DNA from: Taxillus chinensis
Taxonomy: Eukaryota; Streptophyta; Magnoliopsida; Santalales; Loranthaceae
Direction of reading: 5' to 3'
NCBI GenBank assembly: GCA_023512835.1
Contig: CM042086.1
Span: 1,405,799 to 1,469,798, forward strand
Length of the DNA: 64,000 nucleotides
Position 1 is the first letter of the stretch; every line of letters starts with the position of its first letter. The notes beneath the pieces were generated by a model. It ran no database searches. It saw only the letters and a program-made list of their open reading frames with translations, and was not told the DNA's origin. Shown here piece by piece: positions 44,091 through 55,849 of this stretch. The position numbers and the translations under genes are program-made.

Positions 44091-45783
44091 ATGTCATCTT
44101 TCTTTGAAAAAGCAGGTGCGAAGGCTATTGGTGGCTGCAGAGTACTGTTGGCGGCGGCGAAGGGCGATACCGCCTCCGCCTCTGCAACAAAATCGACAAC
44201 CAAATCTTCCTCCTGGGCTAGAGGTGGGTCCAGGCCGCCGCTCGGCCTCGTATTGAAGGTGCCAGTGTCCCCTGCCCTCGGAAGCTTCCTTGGAGGAGCT
44301 TCCGAGTCCTCTCGCTGCGGGGCCATCAAGCAAATTTGGGCTCACATTAAGCTCCATAGCCTCCAGGTCACTCAAAACCCTAAAAACGCTGGTTATTCCT
44401 TATTCGACATTTGTTGTGTGTGTAGTGTCGTATAAGGTTAATTTGTTGCTGGCTGGGTACGCGTATCAGGTTCGGTAGGCATGGTTGATGATGTTAAAGT
44501 CGCTCTCCATGTTTATGCTAGATCTTTAGATTGACGCTCATGAGACCCTGGTTTATGTGAGGATTGTCTGTTTCCTTGAAAAGCATCGACACGCTTGGAT
44601 TTTTTTGTTAAATATGTTTCAGAATCCGCATCTGCTCGGTTAAAACGAGTCGACTGTGCAATTGCATGACATATCCGTGAACTATTCACTGCTGTATTGA
44701 TCTTTTTAAGGTTGGGATTTTTCTACTGTTAGTAGGGTACTTTATTTTGGTTCGGATGAAATGAAAGACAGGTAGCTTTTTAGGGGTTGAGTTTCCAGCG
44801 ACTGATCTGATGAGGCTTTGTTTTGAGCATATGTATTATTGAATGGATATAAACAATTTGTTTTTGTTGTTGCGTTTGTGGTTTTTTTTGGGTGCAGTTG
44901 GCTTGTGACTAGGAGCTCTTCTTTTTCTTTTTTTTAATGAATCCATTTTACATTCAGAGGGGCCCGTACTAGAATGAGCAAAATAGCGATAGTGGAGATG
45001 CCACATTGATGATATACATTTATTTAGACATCATATGCTCAAAAGAGGGGGAAAAATCCTTTTTCCAGAAACTAACTGATTGAGCAATGGATTAATTTGG
45101 AGAACCGTTGAGAGATTGAAAGAACAGTAACCAAGCATTTAGTTATATGGTAAAAAACAACAAGAGCCTAGAGTAGATATCATTGTTAAGGAATACCTAA
45201 AACACTAAGGGACGATTATGAAAATCAAGTTGAATTGTTGGAAGTAGGCGAAGATTTTGAAATTGTTGTTGTTGCTTATGTGGTTATTACTTGATTTTTT
45301 TAAAAACTATTTTCATGTTTAAGAGCACTCATGAGAAATGGTAGAGGCAATGTAAAGAAGATATACTCAAATCAACTCAGTGTAAAAATAGTTGAAAATT
45401 AGAAGACAGAAAATGGTATTCAAGAGGAGAGGATTATGAGAACACATGCTATAAAATATTAGAATGCAGTATGGCCATTAAAATGAATGGAGCAAGAGCT
45501 CCTAAGACAATCCGGGCGAGCAGTTATTGAGGTAAGAGTTGTGAGACTACTGCTTCGTTTGAATTTTCACATATGATAAAGCTTTATTGTTTGATGGGTC
45601 CTATGGTTTGGAGTTTTCTAATGGTATATCCTGAGGCTGAACTTTTGCATGCAGTGTCCAGAAGATAAGAGGGTGATTATCTGTGATGATAAATTGAAGA
45701 CAATATTTGCTGGGAAAGAAAAAGTAGGCATGCTGGAAATGACGAAGCTGCTGAGCCCCCATTTTCTGAAGAAGGCTAAATGA
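44091..45783 (+). CDS. SWIB/MDM2-domain protein, two exons, 134 aa
   Basis: Exons 44091-44366 (92 codons) and 45655-45783 (42 codons and TGA) join in phase 0. The SWIB domain spans about residues 56-132: VPVSPALGSFLG, IWAHIKLHSLQ, then DDKLKTIFAGKEKVGMLEMTKLLSPHF from exon 2, given here in parts of one fold. The first 50 residues are rich in Ala, Ser and Lys and fit an organelle-targeting sequence, as in many small plant SWIB proteins (inference). The donor is CAG|GTCACT, not a strong one, and the acceptor is GCATGCAG; the junction restores the family alignment exactly. Two upstream in-frame ATGs (44007, 44016) are possible, but MSSFFEK fits the family length. Such proteins are thought to act in chromatin or nucleoid organisation; the target is not shown here. 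Confidence 0.85.
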
Positions 45784-46437
45784 TTTGGAGATTGGTGCTA
45801 TGATGGCCCCTCCCCCCAATCCTAATCTCCCTCGTATTAGCCCCTTTTAATATTTTTACGGTTTGGCATCTGTTTTGCCCAGAAGTTGCCTTTCTTTAAC
45901 ATGTAGGCTGTGTGTGGCCTTTTTATTGTAGTCTCAACTTCGCAAACCTTAGAGTGGACGCATCTTGTGTGAAAACTTAAGTTAACGTTAACTATTCTGT
46001 GCTTGTGCTGAATTAGTGAAATCAATCAAGCTTGACCTACATGGGATAGCCTAACCTTGTAACCACTAGACCCCCCTCTGTGCTTGTTGCCTTTTTTACG
46101 TCTATGATAAAGTAAATATTTATTGATTTTAACTTAATTATATATCAGATTTAAATTTAAAGTATATTATTATTACATTTAATATATAAAGTAATGGTAA
46201 ATTATGACTTTAAATGTATCATATTATTTTAAAACATATATTATATTTTTGTTGGAATTATCTAATGGTAGTGTTGCGCAAATTTTAAAATAAATAAATA
46301 AATAAAAATATTCTTGTGCAAATTAAAAAATATGACTTTACTGGCACTCACAATATTTTTCTTCAGTATGCATTTAAAAAAATTAAGTAATCAATTGTTT
46401 TACAAAATTACTATAAGTTAGGGAAACAAAATTGTGT

Positions 46438-46468
<31 letters not shown>

Positions 46469-46727
46469 TGACAGGTCGCACAATTGAAATATTTAATTTA
46501 GGTCAATTTAATATTTATTGTTTTATTATTCCAAAGGTTCTAGTTATTTAAAATTGACATGAGAACCCATCCCACATGGCGTTTCCTCGATAACATCCAA
46601 GCATTTTCAAATTTGAACTTACACCTCCCAACGGTCGGAAGGCCCATTGATTCCTCCCGCGATTCATGACTATCCGATAGAAACAGATTCTGGCGACAAC
46701 GTCAGCTGACATGTTCTTCTTCTGCAC

Positions 46728-46773
<46 letters not shown>

Positions 46774-46990
46774 CAACAAAGGAGTTACTGAATTTCAGTT
46801 AAAATTTATTTGATCCATGTGTCCTCATCCGTCTCTGTAAACTAATAACCACGGTTCTGTTGCGAGTTTCGTTGTTTTCAAACTTGGAAGTTCAAACAAA
46901 GCTTCTCGTTTCGTCCTCTCATTTATCCTTAAACACCGTTTTGCTGTCTTCTTCTTCCGATCCAAAAACCAATTTTGGCTTCTGGGTTTT
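45784..46990. other. Intergenic, AT-rich, with two microsatellites
   Basis: No gene seen. (AT)n at about 46438-46466 and (GA)18 at 46735-46770, the latter about 1.2 kb upstream of the ARM start codon and possibly in its promoter region. Confidence 0.8.
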
Positions 46991-47142
46991 TCCTCATTTT
47001 TGCGTAGCTTCATTAGTACTGCTAGCTGCTGCTTTATGAGAGGGAGGGAGAGGGCGAGTAATCGTAAAGTTTGAAGATCCAGCTACGTTGCGGTTGCATT
47101 CTAGAGGGACTTGAACAAATTTGAGGCCTTCTGACTTAAAAG

Positions 47143-47919
47143 GTCAGTTTTTTGAATTTCTTTTCGGCCCACACTTTCTTTGATCTTTACTTTCGGAAAA
47201 TACAAAAGTAGCTTAATTCTCTTTCCAAGTCTTTTTAGTTCTCCTTCCGATTGATTTGATTCATTTAGTTTTCATGCCCCGTTCTTCTTTCTGTGGTTGT
47301 TTCTTAAAAGGCACAAAGCCTGATCTTTACATGTTTGATAAAAGGGCCAATTGATTTGAGGTAAACCTTTTTATGAGTGTACAAAACTTTAGGTATTGGT
47401 GACTCGTTTCTTCTCTTCAAAGCAATGCCAACCCACTCTTGCCCTCCCACAGTGGCATCTTTGTCTGAAGTTTAAGGATATGTCGATTCACTTGGGCGTT
47501 GATTGAAGAAAAAATTTGGCTGACAGTGAGTTGGGTTAAACGTTTTAACTCATTATCTTCCCAAGGCGTTACACGCTTGCTAATTTCTATTGATAAACCA
47601 CCCCGTCAATTGTTTAAATTATTGAAGCTGTATTTTGGTCTTCTTGTTACTGGGATGCCCTTCATGTTGACCTTCATACAATTTTTTTTTATGATCATCT
47701 ATCTATCTGGGTATTTTTGGTATTGCTTGAGCTTACGACCTTAATAATACAATACATGAATACAATACATGAACCTTAAAAAAATATTGAATGGTTGGAT
47801 TGCCTGTACAAAGCCCTTTCTTATAGTCGTTGTTTTATCATTCTTAATACTTGTTTTGTAATCCCAAGTCCCAACTGCTCCACTCTGCCATTTCGGTGAC
47901 GAAAATTTAATTTTGTTAG
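47143..47919 (+). other. Probable intron in the 5' UTR of the ARM gene
   Basis: Candidate donor AAAG|GTCAGT at 47143 and acceptor TTTTGTTAG|GT ending at 47919, 74 bp before the start codon. The stretch is T-rich and has no long gene-like frame. The boundaries are inferred from splice motifs only. Confidence 0.45.
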
Positions 47920-47993
47920 GTGGTTTTGTTTCCTTGAACTTGTACTTCTCGGGCATTCAAGTCGATTGGTATCCTCAAACCCAGAAAGCAGCG

Positions 47994-49679
47994 ATGGGGG
48001 AAGATGGAGTTAGTTTTGATGATTCCGACGAGTCTGTTGAGTCTCTCTTATCCGGCGCACAGGAGCTGGTTCCAGTGGCTCTTGAAAAGGCAAGGCAGGT
48101 CAAGGGCTTCCACGCAAGGTGGAAACTGATAGTGTCAAAACTGGAGCAGGTCCCCTCCCGGCTATCAGATTTGTCAAGTCACCCTTGCTTCTCCAAGAAC
48201 GTGCTCTGCAGGGAGGTACTGCAGGCTGTGTCGGTGACCCTGAAAGAAGCAATTGAATTGGGTGATTTGTGTTTGAAGGAGACGTATGAGGGGAAGCTTC
48301 AGATGCAAAGCGATCTCGACGCCTTGACCGGGAAACTGGATTTGAATTTGCGTGATTGTAGGCTCCTCATCAAGACCGGTGTCCTTGGGGAGGTCACAAT
48401 GCCCTTGCCACGCCCCGGGTCTTCAGCTGCGGAGGCCCAGGCTCTGGCCGAGCACTGCAATATTAAGGAATTGCTAGCAAGGCTTCAGATTGGGCATTTG
48501 GAGGCGAAGCACAGGGCTCTGGATAGCCTTGTGGAGGTGATGAGAGAGGATGAGAAGACCGTTTCGGCAGCGATGGGGCGGAGCAACATCGCTGCTTTGG
48601 TCCAACTGCTCACTGCCACATCTCCCCGCATCCGAGAGAAGACCATCTCCGTGATTTGCTCGCTTGCCGAGTCTGTCGGCTGCGAGAATTGGCTCGTCTC
48701 AGAGGGCGCTTTGCCGCCACTCATCAGGCTTGTCGAGTCCGGCAGCATGGTGGGTAAAGAGAAGGCCACTATCTCACTCCAAAGATTGTCCATGTCCGCG
48801 GAGACCGCGCGATCAATCGTTGGGCACGGCGGGGTTCGGCCTCTGATTGATATCTGTCTCGCCGGAAACTCGGTCTCGCAGGCTGCTGCAGCTTGCACTT
48901 TAAAGAATCTGTCTGCTGTCCCGGAGATCAGACAAGCTCTGGTGGACGAAGGGATTGTAAAGGTTATGATTGATCTCATTGACCATGGGATCTTGTTAGG
49001 ATCAAAGGAGTATGCTGCAGAGTGCTTGCAGAATCTTACTGCCTCTAATCGGATTATCAAGATGGCAGTCGTTGCAGAAGGCGGGGTTGGGAGCTTGCTG
49101 GCCTATCTTGATGGCCCATTGCCCCAAGTATCCGCGGTTGGGGCATTGAGAAACCTGGTTGGGTTAGTTTCCATGGAGGTTTTGGTGTCCCTTGGGCTGC
49201 TCCCGCGCCTGGCTCATGTGCTCAAGTCAGGATCGCCGGGTGCGCAGCAGGCTGCTGCTTGTGTCATATGTCACATCAGCAGCTCAGCGGACATGAAGAG
49301 ATTGGTGGGTGAAGCCGGTTGCGTTCCTCTCCTCATCCAGCTGCTTGATGCCAAGACGAATGGAGCTAGAGAGGCTGCTGCACAGGCATTGTCGAGCTTG
49401 TCGACCCTTTCCCATAACCAGAGGGAGGTGAAGAAGGATGAGAAGGGTGTGCCAAATCTAGTCCAGTTGCTTGATGCCAGCCCACAGAACACTGCCAAGA
49501 AGTATGCTGTTGCTTGTCTAGCGTCCCTTTCTGCGAGCAGAAGGTGCAAGAAGCTGATGATTTCATATGGCGCCATCGGGTACCTCAAGAAGCTCAAGGA
49601 AATGGATGTCCCAGGTGCGAAGAAGCTACAAGAGAATCTCGAAAGAGGGAAACTAAGAAGCATGTTCAGCAGAAAGTAA
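47994..49679 (+). CDS. ARM-repeat protein, single coding exon, 561 aa
   Basis: The start is taken at MGEDGVSFDD; a further 27 codons are open upstream, but their sequence (LYFSGIQVDWYP) does not look like part of the family, and the leader intron would remove or shorten them. Residues 15-150 form a helical N-terminal region (ELVPVALEKARQVKGFHARW, LSDLSSHPCFSKN, DLNLRDCRLLIKTGVLGE). From about residue 155 to 545 there are some nine ARM-type repeats (for example ALPPLIRLVESGS, GVRPLIDICLAGN, GCVPLLIQLLDAKTNGAREAA split by helices). There is no U-box or kinase domain. I recognise the family from Arabidopsis At1g01830 and At2g45720 (from memory), which have no settled function; a scaffold role is inference. 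The frame is fully intact, in contrast with the retrotransposons. Confidence 0.93.
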   Translation: MGEDGVSFDDSDESVESLLSGAQELVPVALEKARQVKGFHARWKLIVSKLEQVPSRLSDLSSHPCFSKNVLCREVLQAVSVTLKEAIELGDLCLKETYEGKLQMQSDLDALTGKLDLNLRDCRLLIKTGVLGEVTMPLPRPGSSAAEAQALAEHCNIKELLARLQIGHLEAKHRALDSLVEVMREDEKTVSAAMGRSNIAALVQLLTATSPRIREKTISVICSLAESVGCENWLVSEGALPPLIRLVESGSMVGKEKATISLQRLSMSAETARSIVGHGGVRPLIDICLAGNSVSQAAAACTLKNLSAVPEIRQALVDEGIVKVMIDLIDHGILLGSKEYAAECLQNLTASNRIIKMAVVAEGGVGSLLAYLDGPLPQVSAVGALRNLVGLVSMEVLVSLGLLPRLAHVLKSGSPGAQQAAACVICHISSSADMKRLVGEAGCVPLLIQLLDAKTNGAREAAAQALSSLSTLSHNQREVKKDEKGVPNLVQLLDASPQNTAKKYAVACLASLSASRRCKKLMISYGAIGYLKKLKEMDVPGAKKLQENLERGKLRSMFSRK

Positions 49680-51530
49680 TGGAAGACACTAATTCACTTG
49701 TGTGAGTTTGTTTCCCTACTATGTTTCATTAGCCGAATGAAACAAGTCTGTTCGTTTAGTAAACTGGACATGGTTTCTTATCTATGCAAACCCAACGTTT
49801 ATTTTGCCTTCCTCGTACAAAGTATGTTCGTCAATCCCAATGACGCAGTGTGGATATAAACACGACCGATTAATCGCATCGAAACAAAAACTTCATCGGT
49901 TGAGGTAAGTCTGAAACACGCGTCCGGTGATTGCAATTAGCCTGGACGCAACACGCCTTCACTTGTCGCAACAGGCCTGCATTGGTCACTACACGCCTGT
50001 GCTGGTCGCAACACGCCTTCACTGGTCGCAACGCGACCATAATAAGTCTTCTTTTGCTCGTGATCTTTTGATGATCTCTATCATTCACTTTCACCCGTAT
50101 ATCTCGTTGGAACAACAACATTAAAAGTTCTACAAATATTCATCTAATCTAGAAAATTCACCACGTCATCGATTGTATGGTTCATATTTTTTTCTCTTTG
50201 AGCTTGATATGCTCGTTACCCAATGAGCTTCTTTTAAGGAACATCATATTTTGAAGTGCCAACTTATATTTTGTGCTAGCCTTCTCCAATTTATTACCTA
50301 GTATCCTCTTGGACTTCTTCAACATACTTGGCAAAATTTCCATCCGCCACACTATATGGCAAAACATACTTGGCAAAACTTCTCATGATGCAATCATTTA
50401 TATGAGCATTAAATGTAATAATATATATATATATATATATATTGCACTGTTGTTAGAATTGAATATGCTTTTAGACATCTCTTACATACACGCCCATACA
50501 CAAAGCATTATTGTTTCAAAAGAAAAACCCTAATTGCATCCTTGAATAGTGCTTCATCTCCAATCACACAACCAAACTTGTTAAGTCCATTATTTTAATT
50601 TGTTTGATCATCTTTGTTCTAGAGAGAGAGGAGGTATTTCCTTAATAATGTAAAAAGCTTCCCAACACTATATTCTTTGTATTATCTATTGTGAGTGTTT
50701 AGACGATTGATAAGTATTTTTTGCAAATCAATAGTGACATATTTTGCAATACTTATATATATTCAATACAAGTATAAGGTTTCACAAACTCTGATTATCT
50801 TTCATACAATTTATTTGTTGCAATCAAGGGTCTCAAAAATCTTGTATTATCAAGTTTTTTTTAAGATCTATTCATACCCCCTCCCTCCCCTCCTTTTTGA
50901 TCCTCCCAAACCCTAACACTTGTTCACTTTTCACAAACTCTGATTCAACCAAACTGATACAATTTTAAGTGGAAAACAAATGGTAAGGTTATTCTGTTCG
51001 ATTGTTGTAATGATAGTAAATTATAAAATATATTTTTAATGCAATAAATACAATGAAATAAAATATTTAAAAAAATTTACATGAAAATATTTAAAGAATA
51101 TTATTAAAACATAAATACAACAATGTTTAAATTATATTTTTCTGAACATTATTATTCAAACACTATAAAAAATTTAAAAATATTTTCGTAATTTTAAATA
51201 ATAATCGAATATGTTTAACATTTTTTGGGGTTCGAATCTAGATATTTTATTTTATTTTTTTAAAAGATTTTGCCTACCCAATTAAACGAACCCCGGCAAA
51301 CGAAGAAGCTGCGCGGAAGCAAAACCGTCCGATCGGCCGGCGGGACACAAAATTGGGCCCACGAGATGACGTGGCCTTCGACGTCCGATGTTGATCAGTG
51401 ATCAGTGATCACCAACAGTAAGTCGAGCCAAGAAAATAAAAAATAAAAAATAAATAAACGATGAGCCTCGATCGATAATTAATACCTCTACGGAACTAAA
51501 TGGAGCGAGCGATGGCGTGCGTGAGCGTGC
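49680..51530. other. Intergenic region between ARM and PEX11 genes
   Basis: No gene recognised. At 49925-50040 a short degenerate repeat of about 27 bp (GGTCGCAACACGCCTTCACT type) occurs about four times. An AT microsatellite is at about 50420-50443. 50180-50400 holds a weak minus-strand frame, lysine-rich, that may be old transposon sequence; I cannot assign it. 51360-51420 contains GATGACGTGGCC (ACGT core) and three overlapping GATCAGT repeats, possible regulatory sites of PEX11. Confidence 0.6.
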
Positions 51531-51531
51531 A

Positions 51532-51537
51532 TATAAA
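51532..51537 (+). promoter_or_regulatory. Candidate TATA box of the PEX11 gene
   Basis: TATAAA lies about 195 bp upstream of the candidate first splice donor (51728). The segment after it, to 51727, has no start codon that leads into the known protein and fits an untranslated first exon. Confidence 0.45.
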
Positions 51538-51727
51538 TTCTTTTACCATCTTTTGACCTCGCTTGTTTGGTTGCTCTGGAGAGGAGAGGACCAAACACGC
51601 ATTTGTCAGGGCCTATCACACCGCAGAACCCAAACCCAACCCAGAAAATATTATTTCTTGTTGACGGAGATCGAGTGTCCAGGCACCCTGGTTCTTCGAC
51701 TCGAGTCCTCCCCAATATTTTCTCCGG

Positions 51728-53280
51728 GTAAGCAGAACTGTGTTGTCTATTAGGTTGTTTGTTTGTGTGTTTGGTTGGTTGGTTGGTTGTCTGGAGACGC
51801 TGGTTCTATTTATTGTCTCTGGTTTTAATGGGAGATTGATTAATATAAGCTGTGAATTTTTAATATAACGTTCTGGGTTTTGCTTATTTATTTACTTTTA
51901 TTAACGCACGTTCTGGGTTATGTGAATAACCAATTGAATCTATGTTTTCAATAATATGGCAGACCTCGTCATTTGAAGGGTGTATGTGTGTGTGTGTAAT
52001 TTTAAGTTGGGCTATTAGATGAAACTGGAGGGTCAAACTTTATCTCTACTGAATTCTTATATTTCCTTCAAATTTTATTTATATAAATATTTTAAAATTT
52101 ATGCTAGTTGCATATCTGTTGTTTGATCTATACTTTGAAGACAGCCAACATAGTAAGTACTTAAAGTTGGATCTGGGCTGTGTACACCTTCTCTCTTGCT
52201 GCCAATTTTTTTTTTTTTGCCAAAGAAGTAAATAACAAGTTTCATTAATTTATTAGAGTTGAGTAATTGTATCTCCTAGATCTCTCTGTATTCATCCAAC
52301 TAAATTATTGACAGAAATGGTGTTATATTTGCAAAACCATACTGCTAACCATCATTTATAGGCTTTGCAATGAAGCATGGAAGTTTTTCTAGTTATTACT
52401 ATAACCAGGTGGGAGTGGGACGCATTGTATCTCCCTCTTAGAACTAATCGGGAAATAAATAATAAAAAATATTTGCTACAAATTTGTGCAAAAACATTTT
52501 TGATGCTCCGCCTAATGGTCTAAATTATTTTGCCAAAGAGGTGATGCAGGCCTTGGATCACTAGAAAGAAAGATATTTTGAGAAGCCGTTGCCGTAACAA
52601 TAAAACTTGTGATATGTTTTTAGCTTTTTCGATGGTGGTGAACTTGGAAATGTGCAATCCCACTTCAAGTGACAAAAACAAAACAATTGATTGTCTTGTT
52701 TGTCATACAAATGTTGTTTTGTGCCTTGAATTCTTGTGTCAAAAATGTTTCATGGCCTTATCTGACAAATTGGTAAATAATCCAATGGGAATTTGTAAAA
52801 GTACTGGTACAATTCTTTCTTTTGGCACTTGTTGGTGGGACTTGGTTTTGGGAGGTGTCAATTTCTGCTGCTAAATCTTCATATCTGGTTTCACCTACAG
52901 ATTTTGACCTGAGGCCAAACTGTATAAATTATGTGATTTTTCTTCTTTATGTTCAGTCTTGGACTTCATTGTATTTCACAATAGGGAACGCCATTTCAAA
53001 ATAATTATTCTATAAATGTACATTGAACAATGAGAAAGCCACAAAGCTCCTCAGTTTTGCTCTATTCGTCTTTTTTTTTTTTTTGATATTTCAGAGCTCT
53101 GCTGTATGTGTATAAATTCATGTGAGTAGATGCTGATTTCAGTCTGTGATTTGAAGACATTCAACTAATAAATATATGCAATGCAACGTGTCATAACATG
53201 TCACAATTCCACCTTTTCATCTTATTGTATGTCTTTCTGTGCTTTCTTTGATGGAATTCTTTTGTATGTTGACATGTCAG
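51728..53280 (+). other. Probable 1.55-kb intron in the 5' UTR of PEX11
   Basis: Donor CCGG|GTAAGC at 51728, acceptor ATGTCAG at 53280, 17 bp before the start codon. Between them the DNA is T-rich with stops in all frames. Confidence 0.55.
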
Positions 53281-53297
53281 TTACATTCAAGATAATA

Positions 53298-54974
53298 ATG
53301 TCAACCTTAGATGCAACTAGAGCAGAACTTGGTCTTGTAGTTCTATATTTGAATAAAGCTGAGGCCAGGGACAAGATTTGTAGGGCAATACAATATGGTT
53401 CAAAATTCGTGAGTAATGGACAGCCTGGCACTGCCCAAAATGTTGACAAATCAACTAGTTTGGCACGGAAAGTTTTCCGTCTCTTTAAGGTCAGTCTCTA
53501 TTTTGTCTAGTGCAACTGCCCGTGATTCTTCTCCATTTCCTCTTTTCCCCTTTTATTTTACGCCTTGTGCATTTTTCATGCATATGTAATTGTTGTGATG
53601 TTGGTTAGAAATTTTCTCCCTTCCTCCTTTCCCTTTCCTCACTTTTTAATGAATTGAATGGAGCTTCCTTTATACATTTCTACACCTTATGTTGGCCATT
53701 TTTCATGATTCATTCTGTTACATTTGCAGTTTGTCAATGATCTTCATGCCCTTATTAGTCCAACACCGAAAGGAACTCCCCTTCCTCTTGTTTTGTTGGG
53801 AAAGGTATGGTGGCCTTTTGTTTGATGTGCTTAAAATTTTTTGAATTGTTTTGCTACTTTCTGAATGATTGTTTCAGTCCAAAAATGCTCTGCTGTCAAC
53901 TTTCTTGTTTCTGGATCAAATTGTCTGGCTCGGTAGAACTGGCATCTACAAGGTGTGTCCACTTAATCCTAAAATATGTATGTTTCTATTTGTATAAACA
54001 TAAAGAGGTTAGAAGTATATTTTAATTTATAGAACAAAGAACGGACGGAGTTGCTTGGTCGGATCTCTCTTTTCTGTTGGATGGGTTCTTCAATTTGCAC
54101 CAGTTTAGTTGAGGTTTGTAGCTTTCATAGTTCTTCTTCCTATTTGGGATGTTAGACGATGATCGTTTGACCCAACAAATAATACTTTGCTCCTTTACTA
54201 TTTCCAGGTTGGGGAACTCGGAAGGCTTTCTGCATCAATGAAAAAATTGGAAAAGGATCTGAAAAATAGTGATAAGCATCAAGTATGTTTGCCAGAAGAT
54301 TTGTCTTGCCTAGCTTCCCTGTCCGCCCCCATAATTTTTGTATCTGAATATTTTCTGCTGCTTTGAACACAGGATGAAAATTACTGTGCTAAACTTAAAA
54401 AATCAAATGAGCGGTCTCTAGCGCTGGTTAAAGCCGCAATCGATACTGTTGTAGCTGTTGGGTTACTACAGTTGGCGCCCAAGAAGGTTACTCCACGTGT
54501 AACTGGAGGCTTTGGATTTATTAGTTCCCTAATCTCTTGTTATCAGGTGGCTTTCCAATTCTGCAATTAATTCCTAAGTGTCCCAAGTTTTTATTATTTT
54601 TCCCTGCCATTGAAAGATCAAAACCTCACAATTTATCATCAAGAATAAAAAATCAACAATTGAAATTCAAAGGAAAATTAGATTGCATACTTTTATAGAA
54701 ATTCCAGTAATTAATAACTCATAAGCTTACAAAGAATGCAAAATTTCCTGGAGAACTGATTTAATACTGACTTTTTTTTGTCCCCGTGCACTCATTGTAC
54801 CATGCATACTAATTAAACGTTAGCTACTCTTAGTGCACATTAGTAACTTTTGTTTCCTTCCTTTCAACTGATGCTATCAAACCGTTTAGGTGTTGTTTTT
54901 TTTTGGTTGATAATCATACTTGGTATTTTTTTCTGCAGTTGCTCCCCCCACCATCTAAATCCAAGTTGCCCTGA
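53298..54974 (+). CDS. PEX11: Peroxisomal membrane protein PEX11 (C/D/E group), seven coding exons, 235 aa
   Basis: Exons 53298-53489, 53730-53804, 53878-53952, 54033-54113, 54208-54282, 54373-54546 and 54939-54974. All junctions are GT/AG and all are phase 0, giving 235 residues, the usual length of plant PEX11C-E. It starts MSTLDATRAELGLVVLYLNK. Conserved parts include KICRAIQYGSKF near the N-terminus and RVTGGFGFISSLISCYQ near the end, a likely membrane segment. The N-terminal amphipathic helix of this family bends the peroxisome membrane during elongation and division. The C-terminus KSKLP fits a KxKxx dilysine signal, known from some plant PEX11 proteins. The gene follows the ARM gene in the same direction. 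Which of C, D or E it is cannot be told from one sequence. Confidence 0.95.
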
Positions 54975-55419
54975 GATAGTGCAGTTCCACCAGCAACTTT
55001 ACAAATGTCAAATTGAATAATTGTTTAAACTATTGAGATTTATTGTATTCGGTGCTTGCTTCTGATCAAATGCTGGCTAGTGAGATCGGAGGGTACCTCA
55101 CCTTATTTCGAAATCTCTGTTCTCTGAAAGCTGATCGTGTCTTCCTACCGTATACCAAAAACAAATAATATGAATATTTTTACTTGTTTCTCCGCTTGCT
55201 TATGAAGTCTCCCGCTTGTCATTGAAAGCATGTTGATGCATGCATATGTTTGCTTTGCATTAGCATGTTGTTAAATGCTTCAGGTTAATGTGTTCGTTGC
55301 TCTTATAAACTAAAGCTGCCTGCCTACCAGTAAAACCAACTCAAAATTTAACCCTGGTTATAGCTGCTGAAAGATTATGAAATATGGATCAGCCCACCCG
55401 CACTTAGTACTGTTAATTC

Positions 55420-55849
55420 TCCTGCGCACTCCTGCAGCTAGAGCTGCATAGTTCTCGCAACCATCACCTCTATCTTTGCAGCCCCATGTTATACTGCAGA
55501 ATAGGTAGAGATCACACCTTGATGTGAATGTAATCATTCTGTATGGCTGTAATTTTAGTCTTGGCGAATGCTCCGGGCCCTTGCACACGTCGTCACCTGC
55601 ACGGTGCACTCATGTGATCGGGTTGTCCGAGTAATGCTTCCTCGCACCCTCCTTTCTCCCATTGAATGTGGTTAGCTGGGAACCATTAGAGTTCCATATC
55701 ACAGCCATAAATGTGACCTTGAAACCCCGGCCAAGCTTGACCAAGTTTTCTGGCCTTGCTCTACTGGTGCCTGCAGTGGCATTCTAAACCCAAATTCTCC
55801 ATCAGACGCTACCTGCCAGATCTTCTGAAAATTTGTAACTATTTGAAAT
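55420..55849 (-). pseudogene. Decayed third exon of an F-box/PP2-A gene
   Basis: From the retained acceptor (GTAG|ATTTCAAATAG) at 55849 the minus strand reads FQIVTNFQKIWQVASDGEFGF, which lines up with FQTVAYLQQIWWFEVDGEFEF of the intact gene at 62185. After a frame break near 55710 it continues with NSNGSQLTTFNGRKEG and YSDNPIT, matching NTSDGQQAV and YLDNPGSW, then a stop and further frame breaks. The lower boundary is approximate. Exons 1 and 2, with the F-box, were not found to the right. It is best read as a relic of a tandem duplicate. Confidence 0.75.

Noticed and set aside
43994..44329. 111-codon minus-strand frame over SWIB exon 1
   Set aside because: The plus strand encodes a recognisable SWIB protein with a matching second exon; the minus frame has no family features.
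48485..49060. 191-codon minus-strand frame in the ARM gene
   Set aside because: Opposite-strand shadow of a well-supported coding exon.
50180..50400. Possible gag-like or host coding remnant (lysine-rich minus frame)
   Set aside because: Too short and without any motif that I can name; left as unassigned intergenic DNA.
54939..54974. SKL as a peroxisomal matrix import signal in PEX11
   Set aside because: It is followed by Pro and so is not C-terminal; PEX11 is a membrane protein that does not use this signal.
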